DNA from: Deltaproteobacteria bacterium
Lineage (GTDB): Bacteria > Desulfobacterota > Desulfobacteria > Desulfobacterales > ETH-SRB1
Direction: 5' to 3'
Length of the DNA stretch: 5,613 nt
NCBI GenBank assembly: GCA_019314185.1
Contig: JAFCZU010000448.1
Location: 1-5,613, forward strand
Shown: positions 1 through 5,093 of the stretch, one piece after another
How the letters are laid out: each line of letters starts with the position of its first letter
Position numbering within the stretch: position 1 is the stretch's first letter
Translations under genes and position numbers: made by a program
Notes under the pieces: model-generated
Seen by the model: the letters and a program-made list of their open reading frames with translations, nothing else
What the model was told of the DNA's origin: nothing
Database searches by the model: none

Positions 1-24
1 CTAATAGGACAAGTCCTTAATCAG

Positions 25-97
<73 letters not shown>

Positions 98-123
98 CTC
101 CTTTAGCTAATTTCCTTGGTATA

Positions 124-156
124 GGGTTAGTCATTTTGATGGCTAACCCTTTTTTA
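124..156 (+). terminator. Intrinsic terminator of the tRNA-Phe gene
   Basis: GGGTTAGTC (124-132) pairs with GGCTAACCC (141-149) over 9 bp, including one G-T pair, with an 8-nt loop. It is followed by six T (150-155). It lies 27 bp after the tRNA. The opposite strand has no U-tract, so it should act on the plus strand only. Confidence 0.9.
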
Positions 157-158
157 GT

Positions 159-290
159 TTAGCCGCAAATAAGGTTCAAGCCTTCATCAATGTATCCCTT
201 GGCCTCCCAGTTGCGGATTTGTTTTTGGGTGACGCCAGTCATTTTGGCTGTGTCACCGATGCTGTAATTCTTTTTTGTTAAATTTTTCAT
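159..290 (-). CDS. Short MerR-type helix-turn-helix protein, 43 aa, probably truncated
   Basis: The start is fixed by AAGGAGG (299-305 on the complement) about 8 nt before ATG. The sequence contains YSIGDTAKMTGVTQKQIRNW (residues 9-28) and then EAKGYI, the N-terminal helix-turn-helix and first wing of the MerR superfamily. In relatives the Y-S-I-G-x-x-A-x-x-x-G-V motif contacts promoter DNA. Members normally run 70-150 residues with a longer wing and a dimerisation helix. Here the chain ends after only nine more residues (DEGLNLICG). That tail does not match the usual continuation and resembles later MerR helix sequence (IDEG-L), so an internal deletion is possible. Without the dimerisation part it is unlikely to act as a normal MerR regulator, although the ribosome binding site is intact. 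It converges with the tRNA-Phe terminator. The family call is firm; activity is doubtful. Confidence 0.75.
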   Translation of the reverse strand: MKNLTKKNYSIGDTAKMTGVTQKQIRNWEAKGYIDEGLNLICG

Positions 291-361
291 AGAACTAACC
301 TCCTTGAATTATTGTTGAGGGCAAAAAAAAGCCCCTTCTGTATATAAGGGAGGTTAGTTTA
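291..361 (-). promoter_or_regulatory. Leader of the MerR-type gene with competing hairpins and SD sequestration
   Basis: Read on the minus strand, the leader carries AACTAACCTCCCTT (complement of 346-359). This is complementary to AAGGAGGTTAGTT (complement of 293-305), which includes the gene's SD: 11 contiguous pairs, a one-base bulge and 2 more. The same upstream arm can instead form a short stem, TCCCTT with AAGGGG, followed at once by eight U, which looks like an intrinsic terminator. A third option is GGGC-U8-GCCC (320-335). The folds are mutually exclusive. This is seen by eye; a switching function is inferred. Confidence 0.5.
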
Positions 362-428
362 TTCCTGCGGTTGAAAGATAAGTTTGGGGAAAGTTATTCG
401 TCTCAACATTAGGGGAGGTTAAATTATT

Positions 429-551
429 ATGCCCTGAAGAAAGAGATCGGCAAAGCAGTTCAGTCAGGAATTTAAATTGAAGGTTGTACTGGGATCAATG
501 AGAGAGGAGCTAACCACAAATCAAATAGCAGCTAAATATATTTCACGCTGA
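429..551 (+). pseudogene. IS3-family transposase OrfA remnant
   Basis: From the ATG at 429, preceded by GGGGAGG (413-419), the frame reads M-P-stop-RKRSAKQFSQEFKLKVVL and, shortly after, TTNQIAAKYISR-stop-R. This is the N-terminal helix-turn-helix of IS3-family OrfA proteins (RKR-x-S/T-x-x-F-K-x-x-V-x-L ... IA-x-KY ... ISxWK). TGA occurs at codon 3 and at codon 41, where the family usually has the Trp of the S-x-W-K/R motif. No OrfB (DDE integrase) sequence could be read downstream in any frame, so only about 40 residues of a normally ~100-residue OrfA survive. Terminal inverted repeats were not identified. It is dead as a transposase. Family assignment rests on motif memory and is fairly secure. 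Confidence 0.7.
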
Positions 552-850
552 AGGGGGGCTGCTGATCACATAATTCAGTGATTAGTTTTTGGAATAAATG
601 AAACAATTGTTTGGATATTTTGCCAATATCCCAACCGTCTGTGAATAAGGCTGAATGTTTGATGTATAGCAGAGATCAAAAGGCGCGGTAACGTGCACAT
701 AACCAGATCAATGAACGTGTCCAGATAGAGGGCGGTTGGGGCTGGCGAAGGGCAAGATAACTATTGAGAACATCATCTATTATCAGTGACAAAGCTACAT
801 AAAATTTTCAGGATTACAGCATCTGCTCGTTGCAAAAAATTTCTTCCAGA
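552..850. other. About 300 bp without a recognisable gene
   Basis: All six frames are short or interrupted. The plus-strand text just after 551 (R-G-A-A-D) may be a few more codons of the OrfA remnant. Beyond that no motif, RNA fold or repeat stood out. It is best described as decayed insertion-sequence or filler DNA. Confidence 0.4.
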
Positions 851-890
851 AAAAAAAGGACCGCTGAGACATAGCTAACAGTCCTTTTTC
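851..890. terminator. Bidirectional intrinsic terminator
   Basis: GGAC (858-861) pairs with GTCC (881-884) and GCT (863-865) with AGC (873-875). The stem is bounded by A7 (851-857) on the left and T5 (885-889) on the right, so each transcript strand ends in a U-tract. On the minus strand it lies about 90 bp after the stop of the secreted-protein gene and is its probable terminator. On the plus strand it would stop read-through from the IS3 remnant. Confidence 0.7.
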
Positions 891-979
891 ATTTTTCTTC
901 AACACGTTAAGCGATCGGCTCGTCATCAAAACCCTGCCTTCGCAAAGAAAATACTTTTTTTTATTATCAATAAATCATA

Positions 980-3067
980 TCATTTCAAGTTGTTATCGTG
1001 GGAAACCACAATCTCTACTGTTGCAGAACTGCTATTATTTGAATCATCCGTTGCAGTGATTACTACAGAATATACCCGGCCATTCCCACTGCCAGACCTT
1101 TCAGCTCGCAATAACAACTGGATCAACCCCATCTCCTGATTGATTACTGGAATCGTCCAATCAGGGGCCATATCCCCATCGCCTAAATCTTCTTCAGGTT
1201 CGTTGCTTGCTACAGTTGCAATCAAGGTTACTGGCAATCCACTGTTGTCGTTAGCATTCGCCTCTATTAAAATATCAATCATTTTGTGATTTGGCGGCCA
1301 AAGAATGCTCTGACTTGGAACTGGTGCCAGGGTAGGAACAGATGTATCTACAATCTCAAGATTAATGTCGCTCATAACAGTAGCGTTGATATTGTCATCT
1401 ACGTAAAGAGCAATGATGTGTTGTCCCAGACTCAATCCTGAAATAATACAGGAAGGCAACTCAACAGGGAATCCTTCAGCAAGGGCTTGAACAGTTCCTG
1501 TGCAAAGCACATCTGTATCTTCCATCCATTGATAATCAAGCATATCTCCGTCAAAGTCAGATACTTCTCCACATAAGTTTATTTCAGCACCATACGCATA
1601 CACTCCACCACCGCAAGCGGCTGCTTGAGGTGCAGAATTCTCTATTGTCAGTATCATTTCATCTGTGGATGTTACTTGTCCGTCAGTAATTTCCAAGGTT
1701 AGGGTATAAGTGCCTATATTCGAGAAAAGTGATACCAGCTCGAGTGGGCATGACCCATCTTCATTCACGAAATTCCAGTCCGTTAGGATATTTTCCTCCT
1801 CACGCCAGCGATATTCAAGGACATCGGGGGAGTCAGGGTTACTCGCAGTGCCTTGGATAACAGTTGATGCAACAGCCTCGCTGGAAATGGCGATGTTCTC
1901 TCCGGCCTCGGCCATAGGAGGATTTCCTGGGATCGCAAGAAATATCTCAAAATTAGTTTGACCACCCAGGAACTGCCTCACCCAAACAATATAGTTGTTG
2001 TTATTTAACTGAGGCCCCAACTCCCCGTAATCGTTGTTTGTTATTTGTATAATTTCTAAACCGTCATAGAGGAAAATTTCCCAGTCATTTCCGTCTGATT
2101 CCGCCCATGCAACGTAACCATTATCATTGATCTTATAATACCCACTGATTGACCATGAGTCCGATAATTTGGTGGTAGTGGAACCATCATACAAAAAAAT
2201 CCCTTCAGAACTGTGCCACACCACATGACCGTTATTATTTATTTGGGGCTCCCTATCATCATAATCGTTATTAGTAAGCTGTGTGATCGTACTGCCGTCA
2301 TATAGGAATATTTCAATATCTGTCCCATCGCTTCTGTCCCAGACTACATAACCATTATCATTTATCTGGGGGTTGTTGTTAAAAAAAGGCGAAGTTGTAA
2401 GGCTAATAACCTTATTGAGAGTTGATCCGTCATATAAAAATATGGCAGATGCATTGAAGAAGCCTAAGTGTATTCCCCCCTGCAAGACCACTTGGCCTTG
2501 ATTATTTATCTTTGGATTTCTTAAAGTGATGTAAGCATTCGGATATTTATCAAGATTTGCTACAAATTTTGTTATGTTTGATCCATCATAAAGAAAGGAA
2601 CCTGCAAAAACTGCATTTACGTCCATCTTGATGTATTCTTCCCATACTACAAAGTCATTATTATTAAAATCTACGGCCCGTTTAAAATCTGTCTCAGAGT
2701 TTGTCAATTGCGTGATGTCTGTGCCATCGAAAAGGAACAATTCTTCATTTGTTCCATCCAACTCAGACTGAGACCAGAGGATATGGCCGGTATTATTTAT
2801 CCAGACATCATCATCAGAAAGGTTATTATCTGTAATCTGATAAGTGGTTAAACCATCATAAAAAAACACTTCATTGTCGGTTCCCCCAGCACCAAATATA
2901 TCCCCTCCAAACCAAGCTACTTGGTTATTGTCATTTATTTGGGGGCCGTAATCGCTTCTGTCGTTGTCTGTAAGTTGGATTATTGTGTAATCTTGAGCAT
3001 ATGCAGTTAACGTAAATGTAAAAATTATCCCTACTGAGAATAGTAAAATTAATCTTAATTTTTTCAT
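980..3067 (-). CDS. Secreted beta-propeller / PKD-like / Ig-like multidomain protein, 695 aa
   Basis: The start follows AAAGGAGGT by 6 nt. Residues 1-24 form a Sec signal peptide (KK-R, hydrophobic core, AYA before Q25). Residues 31-380 are eight repeats of about 37-52 aa, each opening with a Q-L-T-N-N-D-like strand, then P-Q-I-N-x-N-G-x-V-V-W, and closing with E-I-F-L-Y-D-G. This is the pattern of TolB/WD40-like propeller blades, and eight units could close one propeller. Residues about 386-477 and 478-575 resemble two PKD-type domains; the second has four Cys (485, 499, 522, 540). Residues about 579-690 form an Ig/HYR-like module with LWPPNHKM (589-596), GDGD (629-632) and LRAERSGSGNGR (653-664), a module I recall from many secreted bacterial proteins. 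No C-terminal anchor or sorting signal is visible. A surface-binding role for polysaccharide, protein or matrix is inferred; no catalytic motif was seen. It is transcribed alone with its own leader and terminator. Confidence 0.88.
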   Translation of the reverse strand: MKKLRLILLFSVGIIFTFTLTAYAQDYTIIQLTDNDRSDYGPQINDNNQVAWFGGDIFGAGGTDNEVFFYDGLTTYQITDNNLSDDDVWINNTGHILWSQSELDGTNEELFLFDGTDITQLTNSETDFKRAVDFNNNDFVVWEEYIKMDVNAVFAGSFLYDGSNITKFVANLDKYPNAYITLRNPKINNQGQVVLQGGIHLGFFNASAIFLYDGSTLNKVISLTTSPFFNNNPQINDNGYVVWDRSDGTDIEIFLYDGSTITQLTNNDYDDREPQINNNGHVVWHSSEGIFLYDGSTTTKLSDSWSISGYYKINDNGYVAWAESDGNDWEIFLYDGLEIIQITNNDYGELGPQLNNNNYIVWVRQFLGGQTNFEIFLAIPGNPPMAEAGENIAISSEAVASTVIQGTASNPDSPDVLEYRWREEENILTDWNFVNEDGSCPLELVSLFSNIGTYTLTLEITDGQVTSTDEMILTIENSAPQAAACGGGVYAYGAEINLCGEVSDFDGDMLDYQWMEDTDVLCTGTVQALAEGFPVELPSCIISGLSLGQHIIALYVDDNINATVMSDINLEIVDTSVPTLAPVPSQSILWPPNHKMIDILIEANANDNSGLPVTLIATVASNEPEEDLGDGDMAPDWTIPVINQEMGLIQLLLRAERSGSGNGRVYSVVITATDDSNNSSSATVEIVVSHDNNLK

Positions 3068-3070
3068 GCG

Positions 3071-3101
3071 GTTACCTCCTTTGAATTAAAAGATGAGGTG
3101 A
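3071..3101 (-). promoter_or_regulatory. SD-sequestering hairpin before the secreted-protein gene
   Basis: On the minus strand ACCTC-AT-CTTT (3099 down to 3089) pairs with AAAGGAGGT (3082 down to 3074). This gives nine base pairs with a two-base bulge and a 6-nt loop. The right arm is the whole Shine-Dalgarno sequence of the 695-aa gene, so translation should depend on opening the stem. The pairing is read directly; a regulatory role is inferred. Confidence 0.5.
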
Positions 3102-3278
3102 TAAGTAATCGCTTTTTCGACCCACGTCAAAAAACAGAGCGACTATGCCGAACCACCCCTATTTTTGGCAGATAATTAACCATCGTTTGGGGCCAGGAAA
3201 TTCCTCTTTCCTGACTGCCATTGTTACATCTTCGACCTCACAGATTGATTTATTGTAGAAACTATTTTGTGCCCATAA
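3102..3278 (-). promoter_or_regulatory. Hairpin-rich region upstream of the secreted-protein gene
   Basis: This stretch lies between the umuC stump and the secreted-protein gene. CAGGAAA (3194-3200) with TTTCCTG (3207-3213) is flanked by GGC (3191-3193) and GCC (3217-3219). TGCC/GGCA arms flank the CCACCCC tract near 3150-3172. AGTCGCT can pair with AGCGATT across 3105-3145, enclosing GAC-GTGG-GTC. A TTGACG -35-like hexamer (complement of 3125-3130) has no good -10 at standard spacing. No known riboswitch core was recognised, and no umuC continuation. Confidence 0.3.
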
Positions 3279-3530
3279 TCACATATCGGCATAAAGAGCG
3301 TAGTTGGATGAAAAGACCTGAACTCCATGGGTTTTAATTAACTTACTGATCTTAAATACCGGAATACCCGTTTTAATGCCAAGAGCCTTGGCTTCGTTTG
3401 ACCTGGCAATAACACAGCCGTCATTATTGGAAAGCACTACAACAGGCTTTTTGGCAAGCTTTGGATTAAAAACCCGCTCACAGGAGACATAAAAGTTATT
3501 GCAGTCTACAATGGCAAAGGCAGGAAGCAT
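3279..3530 (-). pseudogene. umuC: umuC, N-terminal stump of DNA polymerase V catalytic subunit (83 of about 420 codons)
   Basis: The stump holds the start of a Y-family polymerase palm/fingers: [16 protein letters not shown] (residues 6-21) with the first metal-binding Asp9 and steric-gate Tyr14. [21 protein letters not shown] and [11 protein letters not shown] follow, all typical of UmuC. The frame meets TGA straight after ADM, where family members continue S-S-R-V-M. No continuation is visible in other frames before 3102. The second catalytic pair (S-I-D-E), thumb, little finger and beta-clamp motif are lost, so no polymerase activity is expected. ATG lies 12 nt after the restored umuD stop, the usual umuDC arrangement. 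Loss of the 3' part by deletion or replacement is inferred. Confidence 0.9.
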
Positions 3531-3542
3531 AAGTCATTACCG

Positions 3543-3973
3543 TCAAAGAGGATGGATTACGTTTGTTACTACACCCCAGATCTCGAAATTTGTTTCTTCT
3601 TCTATCTGCATGGGCTTGTAGTTTTCATTTTCAGGCATCAAAAAATTTTGCCTTTTATAATACGAATCCTTTTTACTGTTAAATCACCGTTAACTACGGC
3701 GATTACGACTTTTTTATCAGCAGGTTCGATGGCGCGATCCACGATCAGGATATCTCCGGGATGTACCCCAGCATCGACCATGGAATCTCCCGCGACCCTA
3801 ACAAAAAATGTTGCAGCAGGATGCTTAATAAGGTGTTTGTTCAGGTCCAGCTCGCCTTCAATATAATCTTCTGCAGGGGACGGGAATCCAGCTTCAACCG
3901 GAATCATGAACAAAGGGCGTTCGCATTCGGTTGACTGGTCAGGATAGTATATGGCATCTATATTTGCAGGCAT
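3543..3973 (-). pseudogene. umuD: umuD, SOS mutagenesis protein, single frameshift near the 3' end
   Basis: From ATG at 3973 the frame encodes a UmuD/LexA-type S24 serine protease domain. Ala28-Gly29 (EAGFPSPAEDY) is the self-cleavage site, GDSM holds the nucleophile Ser64, and Lys101 in LTVKR is the general base. All three sit four positions after E. coli Cys24-Gly25, Ser60 and Lys97. The frame stops at TGA (3638-3640) after residue 111. Adding one base to the A6 run at 3640-3645 (T6 on the coding strand), or a -1 slip there, restores 32 more codons (LMPENENYKPMQIEEE, then EIWGVV) ending at 3543. The total becomes 143 aa, the normal size. A true indel, a sequencing homopolymer error and slippage cannot be told apart here. 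With umuC truncated, decay is the simplest reading. UmuD' would normally pair with UmuC to form Pol V. Confidence 0.88.
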
Positions 3974-4197
3974 GTTATCACTTCTAAAAAAACGAAATTA
4001 GTTTATAAATTTATCATACCGCATTTTCTGATAAAATTATAGTAAAAATATAGAGTGCTTTAGGCTCAAGATATCTTGCCACAAATCACCAGAATGTTGC
4101 CGTGTGCTGCATATATCCATACTGAACACTTACTTTTTAAAGTTAGCTTTAACTGCTTGTTTTGTCAATGAAACAGGATGAGAATCAATTGATACTG
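3974..4197 (-). promoter_or_regulatory. Region upstream of umuD; promoter and SOS operator expected, not identified
   Basis: A modest SD (GAAGTGA) precedes umuD. Upstream are AT-rich TATAAT/TATGAT-like hexamers (complement of 4010-4045) without a convincing -35. Small palindromes occur at 4005-4014 (ATAAATTTAT), 4067-4078 (CAAGATATCTTG) and 4137-4152 (TTAAAG-TTAG-CTTTAA). None matches the CTGT-N8-ACAG or GAAC-N4-GTTC LexA boxes. The last could be a weak terminator for the split gene at 4198-5007. Confidence 0.25.
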
Positions 4198-4307
4198 CTA
4201 AATGACATCTTCTCGATCCTTGCGGTCTCTCTCAAAATCCATCTTTTTCTCAAGTTCCCTACGCTTTTTTTCCTCCAACCCTTCCTCATATGCCCATCCC
4301 ATTGCTC

Positions 4308-4312
4308 CACCA
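4308..4312 (+). repeat. Target-site duplication CACCA, left copy
   Basis: CACCA abuts the left terminal repeat and is repeated at 4809-4813. Removing one copy with the element restores the split gene's frame. The next base on each side differs, so the duplication is exactly 5 bp. Confidence 0.8.
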
Positions 4313-4339
4313 TGTTAAGATGCGAATAGTGTAACGCTT
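4313..4339 (+). repeat. Left terminal inverted repeat (outer box)
   Basis: It matches the reverse complement of 4782-4808 at 25 of 27 positions, with mismatches at positions 2 and 8. It contains TGCGAATAGTGTAACGCTT (4321-4339), identical at both ends. Confidence 0.9.
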
Positions 4340-4355
4340 GATACCCATTTCACTG

Positions 4356-4375
4356 ACAAAATAGTGTAACGCTTT
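4356..4375 (+). repeat. Left inner box of the element
   Basis: ACAAAATAGTGTAACGCTTT is identical over 20 bp to the reverse complement of 4680-4699 and shares the 14-bp core with the outer boxes. It is a likely second transposase-binding site. Confidence 0.85.
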
Positions 4376-4476
4376 TTCCCCGCCTTACCCTGCCCCAAAA
4401 AATTATTAAATACCCCGCCTATCCCGCAAATATTGCCATAAACATGAAAAACATAATGACCATTTTGATTTTTGAC

Positions 4477-4505
4477 TTGACATTAAGCCTATATTTTTCT
4501 ATAGC
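4477..4505 (+). promoter_or_regulatory. Sigma-70-type promoter inside the element
   Basis: TTGACA (4477-4482) is a perfect -35. A 17-bp spacer follows, then TATAGC (4500-4505) as -10. Transcription would begin near 4512, just before the palindrome at 4528-4551. No gene follows, so it may be a relic of the parent element's promoter or drive a short RNA. Confidence 0.5.
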
Positions 4506-4527
4506 TAATTAAAATTGAACTACATCA

Positions 4528-4551
4528 AATTGTCCCCAATTGGGGACAATT
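4528..4551. repeat. Perfect 24-bp palindrome (TTGTCCCC ... GGGGACAA)
   Basis: The two 12-bp arms are exact reverse complements with no loop. It starts about 16 bp downstream of the inferred start of the internal promoter, an operator-like position. It could equally be a cruciform or REP-like sequence picked up by the element. Confidence 0.7.
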
Positions 4552-4679
4552 ATCATATCAATTACGAATATAACTCCTTGAAATTTAATCAAATATTTAT
4601 TTTATACCCCCTACGCATTCAGCTCTAAAAATCCTTTTTCAAAATTAGTAAAAAAATACTCAAATTCTGAAATTTTGCT

Positions 4680-4699
4680 AAAGCGTTACACTATTTTGT
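4680..4699 (-). repeat. Right inner box of the element
   Basis: Reverse complement of the left inner box, 20 of 20 matching. A weaker, oppositely oriented look-alike, TGCGATAGTGT, lies at 4714-4724. Confidence 0.85.
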
Positions 4700-4781
4700 T
4701 ACTCCTACAAATCTGCGATAGTGTTTATCCTGCTGAAATTATGGGTAATACTTATTTTTTAAAAAATGTGAGGAAAGAAAA

Positions 4782-4808
4782 AAGCGTTACACTATTCGCA
4801 ACTTAATA
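4782..4808 (-). repeat. Right terminal inverted repeat (outer box)
   Basis: Partner of 4313-4339. On the minus strand its GAA-TAG supplies the premature stop codon (4792-4794) of the split acidic gene. Confidence 0.9.
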
Positions 4809-4813
4809 CACCA
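4809..4813 (+). repeat. Target-site duplication CACCA, right copy
   Basis: Direct repeat of 4308-4312 adjoining the right terminal repeat. It lies inside the coding sequence of the split gene across codons 65-67 of the ancestral frame. Confidence 0.8.
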
Positions 4814-5026
4814 AGAAGAAAGGCATCTTTGCCAGTGAATTCATCATCCTCTGATTCAGCCTCATACGGTTCATCATTGGATTTATTGTCATCATCAATA
4901 AGGTCATCCATTTCAAGGTTTTCCTCAAGGCTGTCCTCAAAAGAATCCTCATCCATGAATTCGCCTTCATCGAAATCCTCATCAAAATTATCAAAAAAGT
5001 CTTCCATTTTTTCACCTCCTGAAAAC

Positions 5027-5067
5027 AAAAAGCCCCCAAAACTGGAATATCAGACAATGAGGGCTTT
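5027..5067 (-). terminator. Intrinsic terminator between two small genes
   Basis: On the minus strand AAAGCCCTC (5067-5059) pairs with GGGGGCTTT (5037-5029) over 9 bp with one G-U, around a 21-nt loop. A run of five T ends at 5027. It lies 26 bp after the stop of the 53-aa gene and about 20 bp before the start of the split acidic gene. It can serve as terminator of the first and attenuator of the second. Confidence 0.75.
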
Positions 5068-5093
5068 CGTTTCTGTTTAAGATTATTATTGTT

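Larger units (their letters stand above)
4313..4808. mobile_element. Non-autonomous (MITE-like) transposable element, 496 bp
   Basis: The ends are 27-bp inverted repeats (4313-4339 and 4782-4808, 25 of 27 matching). The core ATAGTGTAACGCTT occurs four times: 4326 and 4361 rightward, 4681 and 4782 in the opposite direction. Each end therefore has an outer and an inner box, 35 bp apart on the left and 101 bp apart on the right. A 5-bp direct repeat flanks it. No transposase gene fits inside. Multiple boxes per end with a 5-bp duplication are known for Tn7/Tn5053-like and IS21-like elements, whose MuA-type transposases bind repeated end sites. The family is inferred from architecture only. It would depend on a transposase supplied from elsewhere. 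Confidence 0.85.
4198..5007 (-). pseudogene. Small acidic-protein gene split by a 496-bp insertion (ancestral 102 aa)
   Basis: The start is the ATG at 5007, six nt after CAGGAGGTG; an in-frame upstream ATG at 5028 overlaps a terminator and lacks an SD. Residues 1-58 are extremely rich in Asp and Glu (MEDFFDNFDEDF...), then GKDAFLLG (59-66). As it stands the frame runs into the insertion and stops at TAG 4792-4794, giving 71 residues with a foreign tail VLSCE. Joining codon 66 (4810-4812) through 4809 to 4307, which removes 4308-4808, continues in frame with GAMGWAYEEGLEEKKRRE and a charged tail to TAG at 4198-4200. The ancestral protein thus had an acidic N-terminus, a Gly-rich hydrophobic G-G-x-x-G-W segment and a basic/acidic helical C-terminus. 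The family was not recognised. It may bind a basic partner through the acidic arm (speculative). Confidence 0.85.

Noticed and set aside
1710..1965. Open frames on both strands within the secreted-protein gene
   Set aside because: They are shadows of the 695-aa gene, without a ribosome binding site or recognisable motif.
3102..3278. Cyclic-dinucleotide (GEMM) riboswitch before the secreted-protein gene
   Set aside because: The conserved GCAAAGCCA-type core and tetraloop receptor sequences are absent.
3638..3650. Programmed -1 frameshift in umuD
   Set aside because: The run does not form a standard slippery heptamer in frame (ATT TTT), no stimulator stem is evident, and the partner umuC is broken. 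Decay or sequencing error is simpler.
3552..3866. 104-codon open frame on the plus strand
   Set aside because: It is antisense to umuD, whose protease motifs are unmistakable.
3974..4130. LexA/SOS box upstream of umuD
   Set aside because: Neither CTGT-N8-ACAG nor GAAC-N4-GTTC was found. The local palindromes are AT-rich and not diagnostic.
4528..4560. 15-codon minus-strand frame through the palindrome (MIIVPNWGQF...)
   Set aside because: It is too short, its AAGGAG lies too far upstream, and the sequence is dictated by the palindrome.
4321..4800. Repeated 14-bp cores as a CRISPR array
   Set aside because: There are only four copies, in opposed orientations and at unequal spacing. They form transposon ends.
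4803..5080. Ser-rich plus-strand frame and Met-rich minus-strand frame over the acidic gene
   Set aside because: Both are by-products of the repetitive GAT/GAA codons of the acidic gene. Only the acidic frame has a good SD and continues across the insertion.
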